From assembly GCA_943735955.1 (NCBI GenBank), contig OX030956.1, positions 5,602,876 through 5,666,875 of the forward strand: a stretch of DNA of 64,000 bases. Direction: 5' to 3'. The notes under the pieces were generated by a model. The model made no database searches and was not told the DNA's origin. It worked only from the letters and a program-made list of their open reading frames with translations. The stretch comes from Piscicola geometra. Its lineage: Eukaryota; Annelida; Clitellata; Hirudinida; Piscicolidae. Below, in pieces: positions 11,531 to 24,879 of the stretch. The position numbers and the translations under genes were made by a program. Position 1 is the first letter of the stretch, and each line of letters opens with the position of its first letter.

Positions 11531-14500
11531 TCAGTAGCTTATCTCTCCCTGGCCCTTAACCAAATTGCTAATGCACGTCCACTCGCCGTCCAGGTTCTCC
11601 TTCCACAGACTCACCTTCGGCATGAACGAAGGAATGAAAACTCAAGCAAATGCAAAATTTTTATGGGACAAAACGATTGTTATTTTACGAACGATGATGA
11701 TAAACAAACTTATAAATGAAGTACACTCAATATGGTTCTCCGACATAACTTTTAAAGCTTCAAAAGTACATTTGTACAAAAGTAATTTTCAACTTGTGAG
11801 ATCAAATATCGCGATTCACCAAACATTATAAACATGATTAAAATAAAAATTTGTAAAAACAATACAAACAATAAAATTAATACAATAATATTTACATTAA
11901 AATAAATAAACAACCTTGTTATCTCCTCCGGAAACGGCCAGAATGTTGCCAGTGACAGACCAGCTGAGATGCCAAACCACGTCACCGAACTTGTGGAGCA
12001 GTTTGGGCGTCCAATCAGCTGACGTTCCATCGTTGCTCCAGATGTAGACACATGTGTCCTGTGTCGTTTTGATAGTAGTAATGGTGGTGGTGTTGGTTTT
12101 GATTGTAGTAGTGGTAGTGGTGGTGGTAGTAGTGGTGGTTATGATGGAAGTAGTGGTGGTTTTGATGAAAGTATTCGTGGTTTTGATGGTAGCATTGGTG
12201 GTGGGCAAGATAGTGATAGGCAGGGTGGTTTGGTGGTGGTGGTTTATTGATGATCGGAAGTGGCAAGATGGTTGAAGGTCTGCAGTTTTAGTCGCTTATA
12301 TCTTTCAAGGGTTAAAAGTATATTCGAAAAATATTCAAATGTTTCAGATTTAACTTGACTGTAAACTCGTGAAATTTCTCAAGTCATACTGTGGCGACAA
12401 ACAAACAAAAGAAACACACACCTGTGAGCAGCTGGCGATGATGGTTTTGGGAAGGCCGATGGAGGGCGCCCATGCGACGTCCCTGACCCAGTCCTTGTGC
12501 ATCTCCAGACGCTGCTCCTCCACCCACTGACCACTCTCCTCCCTTGTGGAAGTGGTGGTGAGGGTGTCGATGCCGGTGGTGTCAAAGTATTTTCTTATAG
12601 CTAGAATGATTTAATGCGAGAAATGGACTGAAGTTTAGTCACTGAACAGAGTGATTCATTTATAACAGAAAAAGATAATTATTTATTATACCAAGAATGA
12701 AGTCAACTTTATTTTAAATAAAAACGCAAAAAAAATATAAATAAATATTTAAATAAATAAATGAAGCGCTAACATTTTCCAGATTTTGACGAGAGCATCA
12801 GCGCCCCCTGAGACGAATCTTTTGGGCGGGAGTTTAGAGCTGGGTGAAGTGTCCAGTAGCGAGTCCGTTACAATCGCAGGCGCCCAACTCACGGCGTTAC
12901 AACTTACCTTAAAGGATGGTAGGGGTGGAAACAACAGTTTTAAATAATAGTAATGATAATAATAATAATAATAAAAACAATAATATTAATATTAAAAAAA
13001 TAATGATAATAGAAATAATATTATTACAAATAAAAATAATGATGATAGAAATAATATTATTACAAATAAAATAATGATAATAGAAATAAAATTAATAACA
13101 GGCATTATTATATTAGCGAATAACCCATAAAAGTTTCAAAGGCACTTAAGCGGCAAATGTTGATTGGCGCCTATGGCCTATGGGAAAGTAAGAACTACTA
13201 GGACGGGGCGTGGAGTGAGGGGTTGTGAATGTATAATTAGTTGTTCTTACAGCATGGGCATTTACAATCTTCTGAGCCTTCCATTCACCATCTGATGATT
13301 GATGAGATTTGTAGGTTGTGATAATGATGATGATGATGACAATAATGATTATGATGATGATGATGATGACAATAATGATTATGATTATGATCATCAAAAT
13401 CCTTATTATAAAAATCGGCTATCCCTAATATGATATACAACCCAAACATGCAATTACCAAACTAATAAATTTCTTTCCTCCTGCCATCCCCAACCCCATC
13501 CATCCATCTATCCATCCATCCATCCATCCTCATCCATTCATCCATCCATCCATCCATCCTCATCCCACCTGCCCGCCCGTTGCATGCGACTAACTTTCGA
13601 GAGTGAGGATGGTGATGGATCGGTCGGAGCTTCCCGCGGCGAGTATCAGTCCATACTCGTAAGGAGCCCAACACACTGAGTTCACTGTCGAGTCAAAAGA
13701 TGTGAGATGTTCATGTTTTTGCAGTGATTGGAAAGTATTAAGTATGAAAGTGAAGATAGTGATAATCGTAACAACAAATAAATAAACAATCATCATCATC
13801 ATGGTTCAACAATCATCATCATCATGGTTTAACAATCATCATCATCATGGTTCAACAATCATCATCATCATGGTTCAACAATCATCATCATCATCATCAT
13901 GGTTCAACAATTGTCTTCATCATCAGCAACCTGAAGAGCCGAAGTCAGCATACTGATACACCTTGTCCCACTTCCCATCGGTTTCCTTCCAGATGATCAC
14001 CTGCCGGTCGTAGCCACACGACGCGAGCAGTGATCCGTGCATCGGATGAGCCCATGCCAGCTGCCATACGGGCCCTTCGTGTCTGATGGAGGGAAGGTGG
14101 TGGTGGTGGTTAGACGAGTGAGAAAGAAGTGGAAGGATGAAGAAGCGCAGGAGATGAGTGTATGGAATGGGAAAAGAGGGATGAAGATGAATTTAAGATG
14201 GATATGTTGAATTTTAACTAATAAGTTAATTAATCTAGAAATGAATAAATAGCATGTTAAACTCATTACCCTTTAAGGTCAGCAACCAGCAATTGTTGGC
14301 CATTCCTCACGTCGAAGATCTTGACAGATCTGTCTGTGGAACAAGTCGCCAGTCTGGCACCATAGTAATCCATCTGGGCATCATGCTATGGGGAGAAGAG
14401 AAACTATGATTTATATTTTACAGTATGAAGCATTTAGTTTTAAAATAAAAAAACATTAAATTTTGAGCTTCAGGAGTTAAAAGCTATAATAAAATTACTT

Positions 14501-14592
14501 GAATTAATAAAACAATTATGCTGCAATCAAATAATCATTAAACTCACAATGATGTCATCATGTGCAGTGTCTATGGAGTTTATTACAGATAC
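11531..14592 (-). CDS. SEC13: SEC13, WD-repeat component of COPII coat and nuclear pore (9 exons seen)
   Basis: Six-bladed WD40 protein that pairs with SEC31 in COPII vesicles and sits in the Nup107-160 (Y) complex. Exons in order: 14592-14548, 14385-14270, 14082-13931, 13684-13595, 13291-13251, 12907-12774, 12593-12422, 12058-11915, 11614-11531. They sum to 325 codons plus stop with fully matching phases; the human protein has 322 residues. Signatures include [20 protein letters not shown] at the start, [86 protein letters not shown] and [20 protein letters not shown]. The initiator Met is not in the first visible exon: the acceptor at 14593 precedes GTA TCT, so the ATG must sit in an upstream exon (a candidate ATG followed by GT is at 14787-14785). 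ARL4 lies upstream on the same strand. Confidence 0.93.
13786..13915. repeat. 23-bp tandem repeat in SEC13 intron
   Basis: About five copies of a unit reading ATCATCATCATCATGGTTCA plus ACA; the last copy has two extra ATC triplets. It lies in the intron between exons 14082-13931 and 13684-13595. Confidence 0.9.
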
Positions 14593-15608
14593 CTGTAAAA
14601 AAAAGTTTTTTTTCATTCTCATATGGTTTAAAAAATTAAATGGTATAATATTCTAAGACTAAGTATAAACAGTGCTAGGATATTTAAATAGCTGAGACTT
14701 TTAAATATTGGTTAGAATAATTTATGAGATTTTATTTTTAAATATTATTTTTCTATTCCTAAAAAATATAGAAAATTTTTTGACCATAGCTAGAAAAGAC
14801 CGCAAAGCTACAAAACACCGTGGCACAAACTTTAATAAATAAGAGATAAAACCTCGAGGTTAAAAGTTATTTCAATTTAACAATATGAATATATTTTTAA
14901 CTAGAAACAATTTATTTTAAAAATATAATAATCAAAGATTCAAAACATTATTTTTTCTTAAAAAAATAAGATAAATTTTTTTATTTTCAATCGAAATTTT
15001 AAAATGGAAAGAGCAGAGAAATGATCTTTAAATTTTAACATACTCGTTGACAGAACTCAGTTTCATTATAAAGTATGAGAACAAATATTTATAAAATGAC
15101 TAAGCTAATTGAGAAATATTGAAGTGAGGGAATTCAAGTAATGAAAGTCAGATAGACAATATAATTGATACTTCAGAACATAATTAAGTCAATACTATTG
15201 ACTCAATAGTGACAAAATTTGTTAAATGCATAAAGTAAAGTAAAATAGTTGAATGAACAATAATACAAATTGAGTGATTAAAATTGTGTAAAAAATTCCA
15301 ATAATTTAACAAAATTAGTAAGTAAATAATAAATTGTGAGGAAAGGAATTAATCAAATTTATACTTTGAATTTTCTCAAAATGTATGTAAAACAAAGAGA
15401 AATTGAACAGTAAAACGTAGAAGATAAATTTGAAAATTCAATATTAAACAAATATACTAAACTTTCTACTAAAAGAGTTCTATAAACGATCAGAGATGTG
15501 TCAAATAACTCAAAAACACTATATCACCTTCTCCTTCAACACTATACACACAAAATTAACTGAAACTTTAATTTAAATTGAAAAACAATTCACTCATGAA
15601 CAGGCATT
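14593..15608. other. AT-rich stretch between SEC13 and ARL4
   Basis: No coding region recognised. It should hold the SEC13 first exon and promoter. The only place I noticed where ATG is directly followed by GT on the minus strand is 14787-14785 (ATG then GTCAAA), a weak donor, so this is only a candidate for a start codon followed at once by an intron. Confidence 0.4.
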
Positions 15609-16272
<664 letters not shown>

Positions 16273-17078
16273 TTATTTAGAAATGAATTAAATTTAATTT
16301 AATTATTCAGTTAAATTAGTGACTAAATAGCAGTTCTCTTGAATGCTCCCGATTTGCGCTACAGAGGTGTAAATGCAGGATTAGATAAAAAATTCTAAAG
16401 ACCATCATCTGCAATACATCGCTGTACTGTTGAACTTTCTGAATTATAAATAAAAAATGTGCCTACATGTTGAAACTTTCTGAATATTACCGTTGCATAT
16501 TTCTTTTTAATTCAAAGAATCAAAGTAAATATTTTTATCATAATTGTTTGTGTTTGTGAGAATTCAAGTTAAAGCGGACTTTTTTTATTTTTGAGTTAAA
16601 ACGGACCTTCTATATTTCTGCCTAGATTCAGATTTTCGTTTTCAAATATTTTGCATTCGAAATTAATTATTTTTTTTAATTGAGAAAAAATTTATAAATA
16701 AAATAAACCCATAATTTAAAAAAATTTACATTAGTATCACAATTTTATTTTAGTTTTTATTTATTTAAAATATTTGTATTTGTAAAAGTATTTGGAAAAA
16801 TAAACTGTTTGAAATATAAACTGTATGAGATAAGAAGCTTTAGATATGTTTTATATTAAACAGTATATTTTGCGATCTTGGTATAAATTAATAATTAAGA
16901 AGCCACAAGACCAGGAAAATCTTTATGAATAAAAAAAATTGAATTAAGAGAATTGAATGAAAAGGCGTTGAGAATAAGCGAAAATGAGAATGGTGATAGT
17001 TTCAAAGCGGGGTTTGAAAGTGATTGCAACGAGAAGAAAAATTATATGTGGTGAGCCCATAGATATAGTATCACAACT
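16273..17078. other. AT-rich stretch without a recognised gene
   Basis: Upstream region of ARL4. No convincing open frame, RNA gene or repeat was seen apart from short A/T runs. Confidence 0.5.
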
Positions 17079-17281
17079 GGTTGTTTGGCGAGCAGGTTGG
17101 CTTAGATGGTAAGTCGTTGGGACCTGCAACTTAAAGGTCACTGGTTCTGAATCGGTGTTCAGCCAATCGTGAGCTATCATATACCTCGTGTATATGATGC
17201 GGTGTTTCACGATGTATCTCGTGAAAGTGGCGCCTCAGTTGCGTGCCTTGGCGCATTATAAATATTAAATTATTATTATCT
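17079..17281 (+). mobile_element. tRNA-derived SINE
   Basis: The head contains a box A-like TGGCTTAGATGG (about 17097-17108) and, about 40 bp later, a box B-like GGTTCTGAATC, the internal RNA polymerase III promoter layout of tRNA-derived SINEs. The body has a hairpin (ATACCTCGTGTAT and TTTCACGATG-type arms). The tail GTTGCGTGCCTTGGCGC then TATAAATATTA and short ATT repeats recurs in the copy at 26340-26545. Ends were judged by eye. Confidence 0.75.
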
Positions 17282-17653
17282 AAGGGTGAGCCTCATGAGC
17301 AGTGATAATGTCTATTGTTGAGGGCAAAACTTTACGACGATGATGAAAATCAAGTTGGGAATAAGTGGAAACATTTTTGAGAAGACAAAAAAACCTGAGA
17401 GCTGATGAATAAGAAATGATGACTGGTTTTGAAAGCTTTTATGGGACGACAACAGATGCCACATCGTCTGCATTGAACAAGGGTGACTTCTCCAAGAGGA
17501 GCTATTTTAAGTATGCAGAGCTATCTTTGTGACTTTGGAAATCATTCTTTGCTCTCGAGTCGTGACTAAAGAAATTGAGAACGGTGCTAAGAACACAACC
17601 ATTGTGTGTTCTCAAAGTGGTGCTTTGGATATGGATGTTTTTCCCTTCTCCCT
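17282..17653 (+). other. Possible left flank of a degraded hAT element
   Basis: This stretch is contiguous with 21716 onward once the retrotransposon insertion and one copy of its target duplication are removed. The downstream part encodes a recognisable hAT C-terminus; this part has no long frame, but its base composition is more even than the surrounding AT-rich DNA. Assigning it to the same element is inference. Confidence 0.35.
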
Positions 17654-20600
17654 ATAGAAATCACCGGTTCCAAGGTTGTTATAGCCAAGGGGTGGCAGTG
17701 GGGATAAGCTCCCACTGCCTATAAAGTGCTCCTTTACGGCGTGCGTCTCTGTACCGCGTCTGACAACTAAGTCCAACTCCTGGCCTGCTCGCGGCAGAAC
17801 TGCTTTTACTGACAGGAGAAGGGGCGAAGGCGGGTCACTGGCGCCTTAAAACCAGTCGCTTCGGGCAGATGGGGCTCGTCAGCCCGGGAAGGCAACCCAT
17901 CTAGGAGAAGGAAAACTCTGACTACCAACCGCTGCTGCCTTGCAGGCTATCCATTCATGGAAAAGGCTTTGGGAGTCAACCCCGAGGAAAAATCAGGAGT
18001 CTGAGTCCCTAAGGCGGTGGATCGTCATCTATGATGTTCTTCCGGCAACTCCTGCAGCCAAGTCGGCTCTAAGCGTGGTGCTTGCACCCCCTTGGATCTA
18101 GTCGACGAAGCCGAGAGGGGGGTCCTGTTGTTTGGGCAGCACAAGACCTCCACACGCTTTGCCCAGGCTAGCGCCCTGGAGATGTTCACTCCAGTCTCGC
18201 TTTACGGCGAGAGCACAAACAAGAAGACAGCAGTTTACGGGTTATAAGTTCCTGCTCAATTGGCGTAAAGCTGGACGCCACGGGTTGTCTTCAATGGGGG
18301 GAGGGAACCTCGCAGTCCCATGATAACTACCGCCCGTCCTAAGCCGGGCAGCCCCCGGTCAAAAAGGTGTTACCCGTCACGGCCTGCCTGCTTCAGTGGG
18401 TGCCTGGAGCTTAGAGCACAGCTCAACAAGCAGGCCGTTATCTTCACGCAACAAACAACTACAAATACAAAAAGATGGAGATTCCAGCTCTCCGTATCGC
18501 AAGCTGGAACGTACGTACCATGCGCACTGGACTGAGTGATGACCTTCGTGAGATTGAAGACCTTCGCAAGACTGCAGTCATTGATCATGAGCTGCACAGA
18601 CTAAACATTGATGTTGCAGCCCTACAGGAAACGCATCTTCCAGAGTCTGGATCCTTGAGGGAGGAACACTACACGTTCTTTTGGCAGGGAAAAGAAGGAG
18701 AGGAGACCAGGGAACACGGAGTCGGCTTCGCCATCAAGAACACCCTGCTTTGTATGTCCGAACCTCCTTCCCGCGACACAGAGAGAATCCTCACTCTACG
18801 CCTTCTCACAGCATCTGGTTTTGCTAATCTTCTGTGCATCTATGCGCCGACCATGCAAGCCAGCACTGAGACTAAAGATCAATTCTACGAACAACTAAGC
18901 AGCGTTGTTGCCACAGTCCCTGCCTCCGAACACCTCTACCTTCTGGGAGATTTTAACGCCCGTGTTGGCTCTGACCACGACTCATGGCCAGATGTGCTGG
19001 GTCACCATGGCATCGGGAAAATGAACGAAAACGGCCAGAGACTACTCGAATTCTGTTGCTACCACAACCTGTGCGTAACAAACACATACTTCCTGAGCAA
19101 AGCATGTCACAAGGTGTCTTGGAGACATCCAAGATCAAATCATTGGCATCAACTGGACTTGATCATCACCAGGCACAACTCGTTGAACAACGTCCGCAGC
19201 ACCAGAGCTTACCATAGCGCCGATTACGATACAGACCACTCTCTGATCGCGTCAAAGAAAAAGTTGCGCCCCAAGAGGCTCCACCTCTCCAAGAAGAAAT
19301 GCCAGCCGAAAATCAATACCTATCAGACCACCTATCAGGCCAAGAACCAGGAGTTCATAGATCAGCTGGGGGAGCTGCAACACTGCGACCAAGAGCCTAA
19401 TGCGGAAGTCAGATGGAACTCGCTCCGGAATACCATCTTCAGAACTGCTTCACTCACGTATGGCAAAAAGGAACACAAGAACACCGATTGGTTCGAAGCG
19501 AATGCGGCAGATCTTGAGCCTGTTATTGACGCCAAGAGAAAGGCACTGATTGATTACAAACGCGACCCGAGTCAGTCCACCTTCAAAGAGTTGAAAGCTG
19601 CCCGAAGAAAGGCCCAGCAGACGGCTCGACGCTGCGCAAACGACTATTGGCTTCAACTGGCGAATAGCATCCAACAAGCGTCAGACGCTGGCAACGTAAG
19701 GAGCATGTATGAAGGCATCAAAAAAGCAACAGGCAAGTCAGCAAAGAAGACTGCATCTTTAAAGTCCAAATCAGGAGAGACCATCACAGACAAAGACAAG
19801 CAAATGGCAAGGTGGGTCGAACACTATCTGGAACTTTATTCAAAAGAAAACTCTGTGACTCAGATAGCACTGGACGCTATCGAAGACTTGCCAGTCTTGG
19901 AAGAGCTGGATGTCGAGCCGACCATGGACGAACTCAGCAAAGCTATTGATGCCTTAAAGAGTGGAAAAGCACCAGGAGACGATAGCATCCCACCAGAAAT
20001 AATCAAATGTGGTAAACCGTCTCTACTAGAACCACTTCACAAGCTCTTTTGCCTATGTTGGAGAGAAGGAAGAGTTCCACAGGACATGCGCAATGCCAAG
20101 ATTGTCACCCTGTATAAGAACAAGGGCGACCGCAGCGACTGCAACAACTACAGGGGCATCTCACTGCTTAGCGTCGTGGGTAAAGCTTTCGCACGCGTTG
20201 TCCTCAACTGTCTCCAAGTCCTAGCAAGTCGTGTGTATCCTGAATCGCAATGCGGCTTCAGATCAGGAAGATTCACAGTCGACATGATCTTCTCCGTGCG
20301 TCAGCTCCAGGAAAAGTGCAGAGAGCAGAGGATGCCGCTGTATATCGCATTTATCGACCTAACTAAGGCATTCGACCTTGTAAGCAGGAACGGCCTATTT
20401 CGGCTACTCAAGAAGATCGGCTGTCCACTTCGGCTGCTCAACATTACAACTTCTTATCACGAAAACACGCAAGGTGTGGTCAGCTACGATGGGGAGACCT
20501 CAGAACCCTTCACAATCAGGAATGGGGTCAAACAGAGTTGTGTGCTAGCGCCTACCTTATTCGGTATCTTCTTCTCGATGCTGTTGAACTTTGCATTTAA

Positions 20601-21715
20601 AGAGTCTGCCGAAGGTGTCCATTTACACACCAGAAGTGACGGGAAACTGCTGAACATGGCACGTCTAAGAGCAAAGACGAAAATTCGCACTGTCCTCATC
20701 AGAGACATGCTGTTCGCTGATGATGCGGCCCTGGTGTCACACACGGAGGAACACCTTCAGCAGCTGATGAATCGCTTTGCTCAGGCTTGCAGGGAATTCG
20801 GTCTGACCATCAGTATCAAGAAAACCAACATCATGGGTCAAGACATTCCTGTTCCACCCTCAATCACAATCGACAATCAGGTGCTGGAGGCCACTGACAA
20901 GTTCACATACTTGGGTTCCGTCATTACTAGCAGCCTATCCCTCGACATTGAGATTGATAAGAGGCTCGCCAAAGCAGCCAGCGTCATGGCCAGATTGAGC
21001 AAACGTGTATGGACCAACAACCAACTGACACGAAACACCAAGCTCAAAGTGTACCAGGCATGCGTTCTCAGCACTCTGTTGTATGGCAGCGAAACCTGGA
21101 CCACCTATGCCAGGCAAGAAGATCGTCTCGAAAGCTTTCCTCTTCGCTGTCTCCGACGCATCCTTGGCATAACATGGCAAGACAAAGTCACCAACACAGC
21201 CGTACTCAATCAAGCCAACTCATTCAGCATACACCTCCTTCTATGCCAAAGACGTTTACGCTGGCTGGGTCACGTGCGTAGAATGGAAGAAGGTCGCATA
21301 CCCAAGGACATCCTCTATGGCGAGCTGGCTACAGGACAACGTCCAGTTGGTCGCCCGCAACTACGCTTCAAAGACGTCTGCAAACGCGACCTCAGACTTA
21401 CGGGTATCGACCCTGGCAGATGGGAAGAGCTAGCAGATGACCGGAGGGGCTGGCGCCAGACTGTCCACAAAGGCATCAAAAAGGGCGAGGAAGAACGCAG
21501 GCAACATCTAGAATCCCAAAGGCAAAGAAGAAAGATGAGGCAGCAGAATCAGGCTTTCGATCTTCCATCCGACTTCACCTGCAGCCGCTGCAGCAGAGAC
21601 TGTCGATCCAGGATCGGTCTGCTGAGCCACTCTAGAAGCTGCCGCCTAAGAACTCATCAGAGCGCTATCATCATCTCACGAGATGGATGAATGCCAACAA
21701 AAAATAGAAATCACC
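17654..21715 (+). mobile_element. Full-length RTE-like non-LTR retrotransposon with 12-bp target duplication
   Basis: The element itself is about 17666-21703. ATAGAAATCACC occurs immediately before it (17654-17665) and immediately after it (21704-21715), a perfect 12-bp target-site duplication. A GC-rich leader of about 809 bp (17666-18474) precedes one long open frame. The 3' UTR is only about a dozen bases and ends in an A-rich run, as in RTE-clade elements. No separate ORF1 was seen. An intact frame plus an unmutated duplication suggests recent insertion. The clade name rests on general resemblance of the reverse transcriptase and the short 3' end. Confidence 0.88.
18475..21690 (+). CDS. 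Retrotransposon endonuclease / reverse transcriptase, intact 1071 codons
   Basis: An apurinic-type (exonuclease-endonuclease-phosphatase) domain comes first: LRIASWNVRTMRTG near the start, ALQETHLP, LLGDFNARVG and DTDHSLI by about residue 260. The reverse transcriptase follows, about residues 480-800: GKAPGDDSIPPEIIK, YRGISLLSVVGKAFARV, FIDLTKAFDLVSR, GVKQSCVLAPTLFGI and the catalytic FADDAAL. After it come LYGSETWTTYARQ and RWLGHVRRME, typical of this retrotransposon group, and a C-terminal zinc-finger-like CSRCSRDCRSRIGLLSHSRS. The usual GVKQGC is GVKQSC here. The frame opens with MEIPALRIASWN, close to the endonuclease start, so the start codon is plausible. Makes and inserts new copies by target-primed reverse transcription. 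Confidence 0.93.
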   Translation: MEIPALRIASWNVRTMRTGLSDDLREIEDLRKTAVIDHELHRLNIDVAALQETHLPESGSLREEHYTFFWQGKEGEETREHGVGFAIKNTLLCMSEPPSRDTERILTLRLLTASGFANLLCIYAPTMQASTETKDQFYEQLSSVVATVPASEHLYLLGDFNARVGSDHDSWPDVLGHHGIGKMNENGQRLLEFCCYHNLCVTNTYFLSKACHKVSWRHPRSNHWHQLDLIITRHNSLNNVRSTRAYHSADYDTDHSLIASKKKLRPKRLHLSKKKCQPKINTYQTTYQAKNQEFIDQLGELQHCDQEPNAEVRWNSLRNTIFRTASLTYGKKEHKNTDWFEANAADLEPVIDAKRKALIDYKRDPSQSTFKELKAARRKAQQTARRCANDYWLQLANSIQQASDAGNVRSMYEGIKKATGKSAKKTASLKSKSGETITDKDKQMARWVEHYLELYSKENSVTQIALDAIEDLPVLEELDVEPTMDELSKAIDALKSGKAPGDDSIPPEIIKCGKPSLLEPLHKLFCLCWREGRVPQDMRNAKIVTLYKNKGDRSDCNNYRGISLLSVVGKAFARVVLNCLQVLASRVYPESQCGFRSGRFTVDMIFSVRQLQEKCREQRMPLYIAFIDLTKAFDLVSRNGLFRLLKKIGCPLRLLNITTSYHENTQGVVSYDGETSEPFTIRNGVKQSCVLAPTLFGIFFSMLLNFAFKESAEGVHLHTRSDGKLLNMARLRAKTKIRTVLIRDMLFADDAALVSHTEEHLQQLMNRFAQACREFGLTISIKKTNIMGQDIPVPPSITIDNQVLEATDKFTYLGSVITSSLSLDIEIDKRLAKAASVMARLSKRVWTNNQLTRNTKLKVYQACVLSTLLYGSETWTTYARQEDRLESFPLRCLRRILGITWQDKVTNTAVLNQANSFSIHLLLCQRRLRWLGHVRRMEEGRIPKDILYGELATGQRPVGRPQLRFKDVCKRDLRLTGIDPGRWEELADDRRGWRQTVHKGIKKGEEERRQHLESQRQRRKMRQQNQAFDLPSDFTCSRCSRDCRSRIGLLSHSRSCRLRTHQSAIIISRDG

Positions 21716-21848
21716 ACTCCACTCTTTTTGTTCTTACTTTGAAGAAAACACAAGAAATATATGTTAGTTTCTGGTGTGCAGAGCACGTGCCTGAATGTGA
21801 TAAAGCTTGTTTAGCACTTTACTTCTAGAGTGGATCTATTATTGTTTT

Positions 21849-21954
21849 GTGGCAACAACATATTCGGCTCTTGCACAACTGGCACGAAAGTACTTGTCAT
21901 CTCCTGCAAGTACAGTTTGATGTGAACGTCTATTCAGCTTGTCAGAACATGTAG
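21849..21954 (+). pseudogene. hAT transposase C-terminal remnant
   Basis: The frame reads LAQLARKYLSSPASTV, a stop, then CERLFSACQNM and a stop. This matches the C-terminal dimerisation region of hAT transposases (consensus roughly LARKYLS.PA.S..SERLFS). The in-frame stops show it is dead. It lies just downstream of the retrotransposon, which seems to have landed in or beside this older element. Confidence 0.65.
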
Positions 21955-22268
21955 TTAGCAAGAAAATACAATACAACGACGAGTGTTATTAACGTGGCGT
22001 AAACCCGAAAAGAGCCTCTTTAGATCCAACTGATGTAGACAAGTCCGGGGGGCGGCGATCTGCTGCAAATCTTGTAAGGGTCTTACCCAGCATGGATGAT
22101 CCTGGGGGGGTCATGGGGTCTGAACTTAAAAAAACATTTGTTAAATTCTGTTTTGATACGAATATTTAAGTAAGCAATGAATAGTTTTCTTTTAGACAGC
22201 TATAACTATAACCAGCAAAAAAGACTGGGAAGGGGCTCACTTTTTGAAGAAAAACTCAATAGTTTAAA

Positions 22269-22562
22269 TCAAAGAGTTTCAGTGTCCCATCCTAGGCATA
22301 GCTCCGAAAGCTCAGGAGTCATCCTCTCATTCTGTAAAGCGTCAAGAGCAGCCAAGGCAGGGTTGTCGAACCGACTGGTTATCTGATAAGCAACCAGATC
22401 GATAATTTCGTAGTATTCTTCTATTTTTAGTTGGGTTGTCTTTGTATTGCTATGCATTGACCAAATTGCCATAGCTTGAAATACAACAGAGTCTGTAAGA
22501 TTTGATGGTAGAAAACGTTTTCTTGTGGGTCTGTCTGAATTTAATTGGAAATAGAAAATCAA
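22269..22562 (-). pseudogene. Possible second hAT-like transposase fragment
   Basis: A 97-residue frame containing EEYYEIIDLVAYQITSRFDN followed by ALAALDALQNE resembles the region around the Y...ID...L..RF motif of ZMYM/DUF4371-type hAT transposases. No other domain is present and the flanks are degraded. Just beyond, at 22857-22872, the minus strand reads CAGTGGCGCAACCAGG, a plausible hAT terminal inverted repeat that would mark the element's end. Weak call made from motif memory. Confidence 0.4.
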
Positions 22563-23479
22563 AAATGGAATCAGTTATTGAGGGCAACCCGAATAAATTA
22601 AATTCAGTTCAGCGCGTATTACATCTTTTCCCAGAATTTGTCACATGTTAGTGTTATTTTAGTGGGATCGCTACGTTCTGTGTTGATGTATAAAATGTTT
22701 CGTGAGATAAAGGCCTGATGGCCATCCAGAGAAAATATTTTTATCCTATGGCATATTGAAAAACCCATTACCCCCGCCCCCCAAAATAGAACTCATCGAT
22801 TTTCGAAAAATTGCGAGACCCTTCGAATTGGCATTGGGCTTGAGTCCCCACCCTCACCTGGTTGCGCCACTGACTATAACTACACATACTCACAATGTAT
22901 TACTATGTAAACAATATGTTTTATGCCATGTTTGACGATTTTTTTCGTATCAAAGCAAGAGTTTAACAAAGTTTTGATTGAAAATGTGGGGGGGGGGGTC
23001 CACATTAAGGCGGACCACAGGATCCCCTCAGGATCGCCGCCCATGGACAAGTCTGTTTCCTTGAGTAACTGGCTCAAATTAGTTGTGTGACATTTACCTA
23101 TTTGATAATTTGTGCACTAATTTTTCATCTTTTAAACGTTAATTAGTTTTGAAATAAGTTCTGATATAATTTCAATGTTTAAAAAATAAAATTATTTTAT
23201 ACTAATGTCAAATTAGCTGATGCCATATTGTGTATTGCCTCAATGCGTTAAAACAGGATTAACTTTCGATTATAGATTTTAATAGTGGATCAGCTCTAAT
23301 TTTTCTGAAAAGTAAAAGTAGGAAGGTGTATATTTATTTCAGTTTGAAGCCTAAAAAAAGATTTTTATGTGTATTTTTAACATATTGATAAAATGAAATT
23401 ATCAAAGGTCTGAGAATGGGAATATTATTGAAATTGAATTAAAAAACAAATGTTGTTGATGAAAAAGGCGATGTATAAT
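22563..23479. other. Transposon-end debris and AT-rich DNA
   Basis: 22740-22872 is C/G-rich and ends in the candidate terminal repeat. 22985-23050 holds a G run and CAGGATCGCCGCCCATGGAC, which resembles in inverted form the GGGGGGCGGCGATC stretch at 22050, so the two may be paired element ends. Nothing coding was recognised. Confidence 0.4.
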
Positions 23480-24725
<1,246 letters not shown>

Positions 24726-24879
24726 TTGTGTTGCTAATATTTTAAAGATTAATTTTCTTTTTTACAAATGTTTGGTGACAATATAGTGTGCTTTAAAAAA
24801 AGATTTTCTTTCTTTTTGTCCATTCTTCTTTTCTTCATTTTTCTCCTTTATCTTTTAATTAAATTTTTTGAAGTTAAAT

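Noticed and set aside
17097..17160. tRNA gene
   Set aside because: Box A and box B are present but the acceptor and anticodon stems do not close properly and the sequence continues into a SINE body and tail.
21009..21281. Short frames overlapping the retrotransposon
   Set aside because: Out-of-frame shadows of the reverse transcriptase frame.
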